Below are positions 8,862 to 17,136 of a stretch of 64,000 nucleotides of DNA, piece after piece (position 1 is the first letter of the stretch; every line of letters begins with the position of its first letter). Where the stretch lies: positions 1 to 64,000 of the forward strand of contig NZ_JBOEGM010000022.1 of assembly GCF_050633425.1 (NCBI RefSeq). The letters run 5' to 3'. The notes beneath the pieces were generated by a model. That model was not told the DNA's origin and did not search any database. It worked only from the letters and a program-made list of their open reading frames with translations. Made by a program: the position numbers and the translations under genes. The DNA comes from Pelagimonas sp050633425 (GTDB lineage Bacteria; Pseudomonadota; Alphaproteobacteria; Rhodobacterales; Rhodobacteraceae).

Positions 8862-10199
8862 ATGCGTTTCACCACGACACAACGGACAATTGCGATCTTT
8901 GCTATCGCTCTTCTTATCGTCCAGCTTATTGGAATTTCAGTACAGTTTATCACGGTGAAACGGGTGTTGACCGAGCGTTTGGAACGGCTGGTTGCCGCGG
9001 ATCTACAGGGGTTTTCCGCTCTATATGATCAGCGTAGAATAATCGCTGTTCGACAGGCTATCGAGTTCCGCTTGGCGACCGATCCCGAGGCAGATGTGCT
9101 GTTGTCGCTGCATGATCGTGGCAAGGGTGAATTGGCCGGGAATGTCGGTCTCTGGGGGCAAGGACTTGAGATGCCCGCCGAAAACCAAACCAGTCCGATA
9201 CAAGTGTTTTCGCATCAAGGCGGCACTTATTTGGGTGTTGTTCGTGTTCTGCGCGGAAATTTCCCGCTTTTGGTTGCGCATAGCACGTCGGATTTGGATG
9301 CCGTCCTTGGCGTTTTGAAACAACGATCCGGTCTGCTTTTGGTGGTGGTTTTGGCCATTTCCGGGGCCGCAGCCATGATATCGAATGCTGTCGTGATGCG
9401 GCGGATAAAACGCATCAATGCCTTAGCGGATCGCGTCGCCGACGGCGATTTGAGCGCGAGGCTCGCCCCTTTGGCAGCCCATGATGAATACGCCCTGCTT
9501 GAGCGGCATATCCACAAAATGCTGGATAGGATCGAGGCGTTGACGCGTTCGACCCACCATCTGAGCGACACGATAGCCCATGAACTGCGCACTCCGCTGA
9601 CGCGTATTCAAAACCGGCTGATGCAACTCGATGAGCAAGACGAAAACAGTCAAGAGGCGTTGGCCGAGATGCGTCGCACTGTTCAGGTCTTTGATAGCCT
9701 GTTGCAAATCGCCAAGGCGGAATCGGGGCGCGGGGAAACGCTTGATTTGGTGCCGCTTGATTTGTCGCAACTCTGTGTCGATTTGACCGAGCTGTATACG
9801 CCGCTGGCTCAGGAACATGGCATGATCGTGAATGCGGATATCGCCCAAAATCTCATGATCTTGGGCGACAGGAATCTGGTGGCACAGCTCTTGTCCAATT
9901 TGATCGACAACGCCATCAAATTTTGTGGGGAAGGTGCTGAAATAAAAGTGTCTTTGAGCGCTCAGACGCGGCACCATTGCCTGACGATTTCCGATAACGG
10001 GCCTGGCCTTCCAGACGGGTTCTCAGAGCAAATATTTGATCGTTTTTCGCGGGCTGCTCCCAATGCGTCGGGGCATGGTTTGGGCATGGCGTTGGTTCAG
10101 GCCATTGTTCTGCGCCATGGTGCCAAGCTGTTTCTCCCCCCCGCCGAAAAAGGTTTTGAGATTCAAATTCATTGGCCTACACTACCCGACAAACCTTGA
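8862..10199 (+). CDS. Membrane sensor histidine kinase (HisKA/HATPase)
   Basis: This 445-residue inner-membrane kinase pairs with the response regulator just upstream. It has a membrane segment near residues 10-32, a periplasmic sensor region of about 115 residues, a second membrane segment near 150-172 and a HAMP linker. The phospho-acceptor is H240 in TIAHELRTPLTR. The ATPase lobe shows an N-box (LLSNLIDNAIKF, about 344), ISDNGPGLP and HGLGMALVQAI. A GTG at 8856 overlapping the regulator stop is an alternative start; I prefer the ATG at 8862 for its AAGG spacing. The stimulus is unknown, but a periplasmic or envelope signal fits its exported neighbours. Confidence 0.9.
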   Translation: MRFTTTQRTIAIFAIALLIVQLIGISVQFITVKRVLTERLERLVAADLQGFSALYDQRRIIAVRQAIEFRLATDPEADVLLSLHDRGKGELAGNVGLWGQGLEMPAENQTSPIQVFSHQGGTYLGVVRVLRGNFPLLVAHSTSDLDAVLGVLKQRSGLLLVVVLAISGAAAMISNAVVMRRIKRINALADRVADGDLSARLAPLAAHDEYALLERHIHKMLDRIEALTRSTHHLSDTIAHELRTPLTRIQNRLMQLDEQDENSQEALAEMRRTVQVFDSLLQIAKAESGRGETLDLVPLDLSQLCVDLTELYTPLAQEHGMIVNADIAQNLMILGDRNLVAQLLSNLIDNAIKFCGEGAEIKVSLSAQTRHHCLTISDNGPGLPDGFSEQIFDRFSRAAPNASGHGLGMALVQAIVLRHGAKLFLPPAEKGFEIQIHWPTLPDKP

Positions 10200-10217
10200 T
10201 TTCCCCGAGAGGTGTCT

Positions 10218-11690
10218 GTGGATTTGCGCCCTAAGATTCTGAAATTAATTACGTTTTCACTCCTTCTTTTGGCGGGGTGCGCGGTGACAAATGCCCCGAT
10301 CAATAGGCCAAAACAAGACGGGCAAAACGCGCCGATTGTGCGGGTTGGAAACCGTGATTTGCCTCAGGACGATTTGTTCATTGGCTTGGCGTTTTCCGGC
10401 GGTGGTATGCGGGCTTCGGCCTTTGCTCATGGGATGTTGGAAGCGTTGCAAGACGTTGGGCAAACACCGCAAAATCCGCATGGGCTGTTGCCGCATGTAC
10501 GGCTGGTCACCGGTGTTTCAGGCGGCTCAGTGACAGCGGCGCATTTTGGTTTGACTGGGCCCAAGGGTGTTCAGGGCTACCGCGAGCGGTTCCTGATCAC
10601 AAACGCCGAAAAGTATATGGCCAACAAGGCCTATAACCCTCTCACGATTGCGCGTGGATTGTCAGGGGGGGCCAATGGCCGTGCCACCTTTGGCCGCTAT
10701 CTGGATGAGACCCTGTTTCACAACGCGACATTTGGCGATTTGGCAAAGCGGTCTGACATTCTAACGTGGATCAATGCCGCGGATGTCGCCAGTGAAACCA
10801 GTTTTTTGTTCTCGCCGGAAACCTTTGACGCACTGTGCAGTGACCTCTCTGCGCTGCCCTTGTCCGAGGCGGTTTCGGCCTCGGCGGCTTTCCCGTTGGT
10901 GTTTAGCCCTATTGTTCTCAAGGCGCATGCCAAACAATGCAATTACCAAGAGCCCGACTGGCTGACTGCGGCGCGCTACAATCCAGAAGCCACCGCAACC
11001 ATGAAGGCCCATGGCCAGGTCTTGGAAAGCTATGCAAACGCCGATGATGTGCAATATATCAAGCTTTTGGATGGTGGCATAACCGACAATTTCGGCACGA
11101 TCGCGCTTTCTGTTGCGCGGGCAAAATCGCAAAACCAATACGGGCCTCTGACCGAAGAACAGGCCGTACGGGTGCGAAACTTCCTGTTTCTCGTGGCCAA
11201 TGCCGGGGTTGAGAAAGACCCGGCTTGGGCCAATCGTCAAAAAGGGCCGGGGGGTGTCGGATTGGCGCGGGCGATTGTCCAGAGTGCGATGAAGTCCGCA
11301 ACGCGAACGGCCTATGATGCCATGCGGCTCACGCTTGAAGATTGGCATGCAGATGTGATTGAGTTCCGGTGCAGCCTTCCCAGAGCGCGGGTCAAAAAGC
11401 TTCGGGGCACCTTGCAGGGTTGGGATTGCAAAGACGTGAAATTGTTTGTCGGCGTCGCGTCATTTGACGAGTTTCCAGATGACATGAGAGATGAACTCAA
11501 CACCATCCCGACGCGTCTCAAATTGAAGGTTGATCAGGTGGATATGGCGATTGAAGCAGGGCGTAGGGCAACCCGTATGAACCCTGAATTTAATGGGCTT
11601 ATCCGTGCGGCCGGTCTGGCAGGGCCAGTGCTCGCAGCCGATGGAGCCACGCAGATCACGCCGACGCGGATTTCTCCTATTCGCAACTGA
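10218..11690 (+). CDS. Patatin-like phospholipase, predicted lipoprotein
   Basis: This 490-residue patatin-fold hydrolase starts about 18 bases after the kinase gene, so it is probably in the same operon. A GTG start at 10218 follows GAGAGG; GTG at 10212 is the alternative. The N-terminus is a type II signal with lipobox LAGC, predicting lipidation of C21 and anchoring in an envelope membrane. The fold's hallmarks are present: the oxyanion-hole motif FSGGGMRA near residue 60, nucleophile motif GVSGGS (serine near 101), and DGG near residue 285. Patatins hydrolyse acyl esters of lipids. Placement among exported caspase-like proteins suggests an envelope-acting lipase, which is inference. Confidence 0.87.
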   Translation: MDLRPKILKLITFSLLLLAGCAVTNAPINRPKQDGQNAPIVRVGNRDLPQDDLFIGLAFSGGGMRASAFAHGMLEALQDVGQTPQNPHGLLPHVRLVTGVSGGSVTAAHFGLTGPKGVQGYRERFLITNAEKYMANKAYNPLTIARGLSGGANGRATFGRYLDETLFHNATFGDLAKRSDILTWINAADVASETSFLFSPETFDALCSDLSALPLSEAVSASAAFPLVFSPIVLKAHAKQCNYQEPDWLTAARYNPEATATMKAHGQVLESYANADDVQYIKLLDGGITDNFGTIALSVARAKSQNQYGPLTEEQAVRVRNFLFLVANAGVEKDPAWANRQKGPGGVGLARAIVQSAMKSATRTAYDAMRLTLEDWHADVIEFRCSLPRARVKKLRGTLQGWDCKDVKLFVGVASFDEFPDDMRDELNTIPTRLKLKVDQVDMAIEAGRRATRMNPEFNGLIRAAGLAGPVLAADGATQITPTRISPIRN

Positions 11691-11829
11691 CATGTTGGAA
11701 ACACCAGCTAGAAATACCAGTTAAAATAACAGGGGTTTGGCGCTTTGTGACAGCTTTGTTCATTTGCCCAACCTTGGTGCAGCTGGCTAAACTGGGGCAA
11801 AGAAACGCTTGAACCCAAGGCCGATATCC

Positions 11830-12114
11830 ATGCGCCATCAGAAAGCTTTTTCAAACCTCCTGCACCGTGCCATTGGTGTGTTGCGCAAGCTGCTGCCCGG
11901 CGCGCTCGCTTTGCATTTTGGGTTTTGGCTGGTGTTTTTCTTGCACAGCTATGGTGGCCACCGCGGGGCCGGGGCGTTTCTAGATGTCGTAACAACCGCT
12001 TTGATTTTGACATGGTATTCGATCAAGGAATTTGGGGTTGAAACGTTGGTATGGGGCGGCGTTTTGATCGCGACTTGGCGTTTTTTCAATGCTGTAGGGA
12101 GGTCTTCAGAATGA
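11830..12114 (+). CDS. Small membrane protein of unknown function
   Basis: This 94-residue protein has two or three hydrophobic stretches (around LALHFGFWLVFFLH, VVTTALILTWY and TLVWGGVLIATW). I recognise no family. The ATG at 11830 is preferred; an in-frame TTG lies at 11809. The end overlaps the start of the large exported protein as ATGA, so the two are translationally coupled and probably function together, perhaps as a membrane anchor or export partner. The gap to the patatin gene upstream is 139 bases and could hold a separate promoter. Confidence 0.65.
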   Translation: MRHQKAFSNLLHRAIGVLRKLLPGALALHFGFWLVFFLHSYGGHRGAGAFLDVVTTALILTWYSIKEFGVETLVWGGVLIATWRFFNAVGRSSE

Positions 12115-14684
12115 ACCGCATTGTCCGTAGCCTCGTCGTTTTGACTTCGTTACTATTGCCGATGGACGTGTCGGCCCAGCAAAAATTGACTGAATTTCAA
12201 TCTTTGATCGGGGATCCGGGCAGGGGGTTCACCGCGTCACAAAACCTGTTGGATCGTAGCTTTGCCGCGCATTTGCATAGCGGTTCAAAGCCATTGCAAT
12301 TGCAGGAACTGGATGCGCTGGGCGCGGCCTATGATCCGAGGTCCGACACTCCGTATTCTGCGGGAATGATGTATTACCACTTGGCCTATCCGGTTTCGTT
12401 GTTGCGAAAAACCGAGACAGGCGGCGATGAAATTATTGCCCGGATGATTGAGGCACGCATTCGCTGGCTTGCGGGGGACACAGAGGCGGCGCGCTTTCAG
12501 ATCGAGGATTTGGTCACCCAGTTCGCAGCCATTGGCGGCACCGATGATCAGATGGTTTCGATCTTGGCGGATGCCGCCATTCTGGCATGGCGAGACGGTG
12601 ACGTTAAGGTTGCGCAACAGTATTTGACCCGTGCTCAAACCTGTGGTCAGCCCAGGTGTCCAACTGATTTTGTATTCGACTGGCTTGGTCCAAATCGAAG
12701 GGCATTAAAGCGGCCATTTGAACAGTATGACCCGGATGGGATGCGCGCTGCGGCGCTGGCCGGAACTGCGATGCTGGTGAATGCGCCTGATCGGCTGCGA
12801 GAGGAGATTACGTTAGAAGCGAACTTTGTGACGGGTGATTGGTCGCGCGAGCTGTCTTGGGCGCTTGAGGTCTCGGGCAACGCCGACAAGGCAAGGGCCA
12901 ATGACAAAAAACGCGTCCGCCTCATTGCGGACCGTATGTTGGATGCGCATCCGATGGCCGGGTTCTTGCTGGGACATGCAAGCGTGGCTGCGGAGGTTGA
13001 TAACCTGCTGACACCACAAGGCAACCTGTCACATGACGCGCTGTTGGGCCGGGATGTGACCTATATCGGCACGTCGCTTTGGACCTCGGCGATCATCGGA
13101 CGATGGCCGATTTTGCACGATCTTTATCTCGGTTCAGACAGGCCCCAAGATGTCATCTTTGCCCATGTTATTAAGGCGCGTCTTGTCATGTTTGACGGCG
13201 ATATGGAACGAGCGCTTGGGCTTTTGACTGCAATATTGGCCGATGCCCGCGCCCAGGGGTTTTCCGATGCACAGCTTCATTCCATCCTGATGGATCAATG
13301 GGCAGCGGCCGTTCTCGCCAAGAATACCGACATTGCGACCCAAGCAAAGGCTGCGGTTCAAGCCTGTCTTCAAACGGAGTGCAAAGCCGATATCGTTCAG
13401 ACCGTGGCCTCTCGTTACTTCAACCTGCCATCTACCGTTTACCCTCAGGGCGTCGCGGGCCTGACGCAGGCCTCTGCGGATCAGTTTTTCCGAGATGTCT
13501 TTCCCGGAGACCTTTTGAAACTCGCCGACCTCTATAGCCGTGGGTCAACCAGAAGCGCCGACCTGCCGCTTGATGATGCGCGCGATAGCGTCACCGGGTT
13601 TGAATTCGCCGAACAGGTTGCGGGTCTGCCGATGTCGGATTTGATTGATCGGGCCAGTAAAACGATGGATGCGCTTTTGACCGCAGGCCAATACCGTCAA
13701 GCGGTCAGCATTGGCGACAGGACTGAGACGCGCGCTCGCGATGTGTTGGCTGAGTCTGAGCTCACTGTTAGCTTTCAAGCCAAGCGGGCTCGGGCGGCAT
13801 CGCGGTTGGGCGACGCGCGTGCGCAAGAGTTTTACCAAGCTGCGGTTCAGGGCATATTGGAAATGCAAGAGCTGGATTACAGCCACCAGAATTTGAGCGA
13901 TGACCTGGCTCTGGATCTGCTTGATACGACGTTCGATACGGTTTTGTTGGCGCTGATTGAGGGGCTGTCTGACAAAGACGATATTCGCGCCCGTGTCGAA
14001 TTTCGCCGCGGAAATATGGCGCAAGCTGCCGATTTATACCGCGCCTTTCGACACAGATATGAGCTGCAGGTCTCCGGCGAAGATTTACAATCCTACCAAT
14101 TTGACAGCCCACAAACCTATGCCCGTGATCCAAAATTGCGGGCCATGGCTTTGCAAGAAGCGCATTACCGGAACGCGCTGGGCGAGACCCAAACCGCCGA
14201 TCTGCTGCAGGCACTGGGAACCACGCCAGAATGGCCCGGTCAGTGGCCTGATCTTGATGCGCCTGTTCCGGCCCATGTCTTGGCACATTTTAAGAAGACC
14301 ACAACAGGGTTTTCTGGAGCCATGAGCCACATTCGTCCGGCGTTTGAGTTTCGTGATCGCGGTAATTACCAAGGGGCCGCCGCGTGGATGCGCGATATGG
14401 CTTGGGTGGCGCAGGGGGCAGAGCAGCGCGGAACCTATGAAGATGCGCAGGTGTTGTGGCAAATGGCGTTTACCTTTGCCCGTGCCGGCGACACAGCCAT
14501 TGCGTTTGATCTTATGGATCGCGCTGCGAATATTGCGGCCAGGCTGTCGTTTGAAGGCGCAGGCGAAGGGACGCTGCAATTGCTAGAGCGAGATCGCTGG
14601 AGGTATTTGCTGTTTGTTGACATTGCTTGGGGCGCAGTGAGCGGGACGGTTCCCGATCAGATGCTTGTTGTATCACGCTATTGA
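12111..14684 (+). CDS. Large exported helical-repeat (TPR-like) protein
   Basis: This 857-residue protein has a signal peptide (about 1-22, ending VSA-QQ) and a GGAGG ribosome-binding site 10 bases before the ATG. The body is almost wholly alpha-helical in pattern, with repeated alanine-rich helix pairs such as ARIRWLAGDTEAARFQIEDL and ADAAILAWRDGDVKVAQQYL that resemble degenerate TPR/SEL-type repeats. I assign no enzymatic domain. It is coupled to the small membrane protein upstream and ends eight bases from the end of the convergent CHAT gene. Since CHAT proteases often carry TPR repeats on the same chain, this may be the scaffold part of a split TPR-CHAT pair; that is inference. Confidence 0.75.
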   Translation: MNRIVRSLVVLTSLLLPMDVSAQQKLTEFQSLIGDPGRGFTASQNLLDRSFAAHLHSGSKPLQLQELDALGAAYDPRSDTPYSAGMMYYHLAYPVSLLRKTETGGDEIIARMIEARIRWLAGDTEAARFQIEDLVTQFAAIGGTDDQMVSILADAAILAWRDGDVKVAQQYLTRAQTCGQPRCPTDFVFDWLGPNRRALKRPFEQYDPDGMRAAALAGTAMLVNAPDRLREEITLEANFVTGDWSRELSWALEVSGNADKARANDKKRVRLIADRMLDAHPMAGFLLGHASVAAEVDNLLTPQGNLSHDALLGRDVTYIGTSLWTSAIIGRWPILHDLYLGSDRPQDVIFAHVIKARLVMFDGDMERALGLLTAILADARAQGFSDAQLHSILMDQWAAAVLAKNTDIATQAKAAVQACLQTECKADIVQTVASRYFNLPSTVYPQGVAGLTQASADQFFRDVFPGDLLKLADLYSRGSTRSADLPLDDARDSVTGFEFAEQVAGLPMSDLIDRASKTMDALLTAGQYRQAVSIGDRTETRARDVLAESELTVSFQAKRARAASRLGDARAQEFYQAAVQGILEMQELDYSHQNLSDDLALDLLDTTFDTVLLALIEGLSDKDDIRARVEFRRGNMAQAADLYRAFRHRYELQVSGEDLQSYQFDSPQTYARDPKLRAMALQEAHYRNALGETQTADLLQALGTTPEWPGQWPDLDAPVPAHVLAHFKKTTTGFSGAMSHIRPAFEFRDRGNYQGAAAWMRDMAWVAQGAEQRGTYEDAQVLWQMAFTFARAGDTAIAFDLMDRAANIAARLSFEGAGEGTLQLLERDRWRYLLFVDIAWGAVSGTVPDQMLVVSRY

Positions 14685-14691
14685 TCTGTGG

Positions 14692-16320
14692 TTACTGCGT
14701 TGCGCCGCCATCACCGACCAAGACAAACGGGGCCCAAGCCGAAGGATGCGCCAGAGACGGACTGCGGCTTTGGGTGATCAGATCCAGCATCGAGAGTCGC
14801 AAGGCCTGCGATTTTCCCAGCGACGGATTTTGCTGCAAACGCGCCAGTGTCTCTTTGGTCAAGATGGCTGCGACGTCATCGCGCACGGGCCAATGCGACA
14901 CCAAAATGGACCGCGCTCCGGCAAATAGGAACGCCCGTGCCAAACCTGACAGCCCTTCTGCTCCGGGTGTGCCATCACCCGAAGCCGTATTACACGCAGA
15001 GAGAATGACCCAATCGGCGTTTAGCTTAAGCTTGGCGGCCTCTGATGCCGTGAGCAGCCCATCATCAAGGATCGTTCCGTTGCGCGGAGGCGTTAAGGCC
15101 AAAGCAGGTTCGGCCAGCCCCGAAAAATCTCCGGTGATCAGCCCGTGTGTGGCAAAAGAAATAATAGCGGTTTGTTCAAGCGCGGCCGATTTGACGCGCG
15201 CTTCGGTCGCCTGATCGCCGGTGAAAACCTGTGCTCGGGTCGGGCCAAACAGTTCGGCGATGTCGCGCAGCTCGCGGGCGGTTCCGGGCAAGGGCGGTAG
15301 GCTGCGCACAGCATCGGTAAGCGTTCCCTCATCGCCGAAAAACGCTCCCATTGCGCGTGAGACAGGTTTCGCATGTGCCTGTGCGCCGCCAAAATCCGGG
15401 TCACCGAACCCAACAAAGCCAGAAACCTGCGCGCCCTCAGTAGGTTTTTCCGTTGAAGCTCGGATGCTGGGAAGGCTGGAAACCCCTGGCAACGTTGTGA
15501 ACGCGAAGCGGTTGATCATCCACGCCGCATTTGAAAACGTCGTGGATGCATCGGGTTTGTCTGTCACCAAAACAGCAAGCGGGAGGCTGGATAGGGCTCC
15601 GTCTTTGACGACAAAGAGGTGGTCGACCTCATCCAAAGCCGGCAGCACCGGAGCAAGCAATTGCGTAAAAAGAGCATTGGCTTGCACGAGGTCGAAGGTC
15701 GGCCCGGCTATCGCAGATGGTGCCGAAAGTGGAACAGCCGCCCGCACGGGCGCCGTCGGATCGAGGTCCGCTCGCAAATTTCGGATGCGGTCGGTTAGAT
15801 CAGCAGCCGAAATATCCGCCCGGTGCCACGCATGCCCCTTGTGGGAAACGGCCCAGACATAGGTGCCAAACGGGGCGCTCAGGAACAAGACAAGCCCCTC
15901 ATTGGGCGCAAGATGTTTTCTGAGCTGTTGGTAGTTCAGGGGCTTTGGATTGGAAAATTCTGCGTAATGGGGGAATTTTTCGCGAATCTCAGCGTCTTTA
16001 TCAAAGAGCTCCTGCTCTGACTTTTGAAGCGCTGCACGTGTGCCTGCCCCCGCGTTTCGAACAGCGTAAAGTGATTTGGCTTCGGCCACATCCGCTTCGA
16101 TCTGTTGCCTGTCACGAATGAGTTGCGCCAATGGTCCGTCACCAACCGCGGCACGTGCCCCCATTTGCGCCACGGCACGTGCGGCCTTGGTGGCCATGAT
16201 CCATTGTGCCCCTTCAAAGGCGCGCGCGCTCATCTGGGTGCCAAAGTCGTCTTGCTGGGCCTGCGCCGACGTGCATAGCAGAAAGGCGCAGGCCCCAAAT
16301 AGGATGGATTTCAATGGCAT
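14692..16320 (-). CDS. Exported CHAT-domain (caspase-like) protein
   Basis: This 542-residue protein has a signal peptide (about 1-21, ending AQA). The first 110 mature residues are helical (with QLIRDRQQIEADVAEAKSL), as seen just before the CHAT domain in other family members. The CHAT domain fills the C-terminal half: GFGDPDF near 307, LPPLPGTARELRDIAELFG near 341-359, catalytic histidine H392 in FATHG, catalytic cysteine C443 in LSACNTASG, and SHWPVRDD near 475. The ATG at 16320 is favoured over 16332 because it begins the signal peptide. The small secreted gene upstream ends 63 bases away. CHAT is a caspase-related peptidase clan; the target here is unknown. Confidence 0.87.
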   Translation of the reverse strand: MPLKSILFGACAFLLCTSAQAQQDDFGTQMSARAFEGAQWIMATKAARAVAQMGARAAVGDGPLAQLIRDRQQIEADVAEAKSLYAVRNAGAGTRAALQKSEQELFDKDAEIREKFPHYAEFSNPKPLNYQQLRKHLAPNEGLVLFLSAPFGTYVWAVSHKGHAWHRADISAADLTDRIRNLRADLDPTAPVRAAVPLSAPSAIAGPTFDLVQANALFTQLLAPVLPALDEVDHLFVVKDGALSSLPLAVLVTDKPDASTTFSNAAWMINRFAFTTLPGVSSLPSIRASTEKPTEGAQVSGFVGFGDPDFGGAQAHAKPVSRAMGAFFGDEGTLTDAVRSLPPLPGTARELRDIAELFGPTRAQVFTGDQATEARVKSAALEQTAIISFATHGLITGDFSGLAEPALALTPPRNGTILDDGLLTASEAAKLKLNADWVILSACNTASGDGTPGAEGLSGLARAFLFAGARSILVSHWPVRDDVAAILTKETLARLQQNPSLGKSQALRLSMLDLITQSRSPSLAHPSAWAPFVLVGDGGATQ

Positions 16321-16383
16321 GTCATCGCTCAAACCCCGGTGCGGGCATCAGAATACGCTGTCCAAGCCGTTGATTGTGAAAAC

Positions 16384-16740
16384 TTAAAAACATGCGCCGT
16401 TGCGTGCATAGATGCACATCCGGCGTGAGCTTTGTGCCGCCACATCTTCAATGACCCCTGTCAGCGCGTCATCGCCTTCGGCAAGCTTTTTGGCCGCTGC
16501 GATCATGTCTTCTTGGGTGGTGAATTCGGCGCTGGGCGCAGCAGACGCGCCATCAAGTGTCGCGCGCAACCGTACCGCTGCGAGGATCAACACGGGCTCT
16601 CCCCGCGCTTGTCCCAAAGCCATCAATTGTTCTGACATTGTGATTTGCGCCATGGCCTCGGGTGTCAAATCGGCCTCTTCTGCGTGAACGGCCAGGACCG
16701 ACGAAAGAGACAAAACCCCTGCAATCAAGAACGTTTTCAT
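16384..16740 (-). CDS. Small secreted protein, paralogue of the 7352-7978 product, beside the CHAT gene
   Basis: This 118-residue protein has a signal peptide (1-20, ending VHA-EE) and a GGAG ribosome-binding site. Its mature part aligns with the N-terminal half of the 208-residue protein near the other caspase-like gene: LGQARGEPVLILAAVRLRAT matches LGVAQSDPLYILAAAQLRKS, and MIAAAKKLAEGDDALTGVIEDV matches MLAAAEPLIQGDPALEGLAEDI. It ends shortly after, with two cysteines (RRMCIYARNGACF). It precedes the CHAT gene on the same strand. The family is not one I can name. The arrangement 'small secreted helical protein then caspase-like protease' therefore occurs twice in this cluster. Confidence 0.78.
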   Translation of the reverse strand: MKTFLIAGVLSLSSVLAVHAEEADLTPEAMAQITMSEQLMALGQARGEPVLILAAVRLRATLDGASAAPSAEFTTQEDMIAAAKKLAEGDDALTGVIEDVAAQSSRRMCIYARNGACF

Positions 16741-17136
16741 ATGTTTTTCTCCAATAAATTAGATCGTACCGGGATGGTAAACGCTGCAATTTCACACAAC
16801 AACAGTCTTTGAGGTCACCTGAGAATTCTAACAGCCATTGTCATCCAATCGGGGGGATCGGCGTCGCTCGGCATTTCTTTGGGGGGTGGATGCCTGCGCT
16901 TTGTGACGACCACCAACCAATCACAGAGCGACCTGATGCGCGTTTCGACGGGCTTGTTGCGAAAATGGCAGGCCAAAGGATTGGCCCAAGGCCTCGGTTC
17001 TTCACTTTGGGACCGTCGCATTTGAAACCGTCTGGTGGTGACCTGCGGCTTTTGGTGATCTATAGTTATTGACGTCCGGGCACCCCTGCACGTATTTGCT
17101 GTGTTAGCGGAAACATTCCTCCGAAAGGATCTGAAG
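16741..17136. other. Intergenic region with divergent promoters
   Basis: This region separates the minus-strand CHAT operon from the plus-strand sugar kinase and must hold promoters for both. A frame open on the plus strand from 16813 to 17025 reads like protein but has no ATG, GTG or TTG near its beginning, so I do not call it a gene. Other frames on both strands look random. Confidence 0.45.

Noticed and set aside
5231..16740. Bacterial gasdermin partner for the caspase-like proteases
   Set aside because: No gene of gasdermin size and pattern with a palmitoylated N-terminus was seen; the small neighbours are secreted helical proteins instead.
16813..17025. Open plus-strand frame that reads like protein (TAIVIQSGGSASLGISLGG and onward) between the CHAT operon and the sugar kinase
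   Set aside because: There is no ATG, GTG or TTG near the beginning and no well-spaced ribosome-binding site; it lies in a promoter region. It may be a gene remnant, but I cannot support it.
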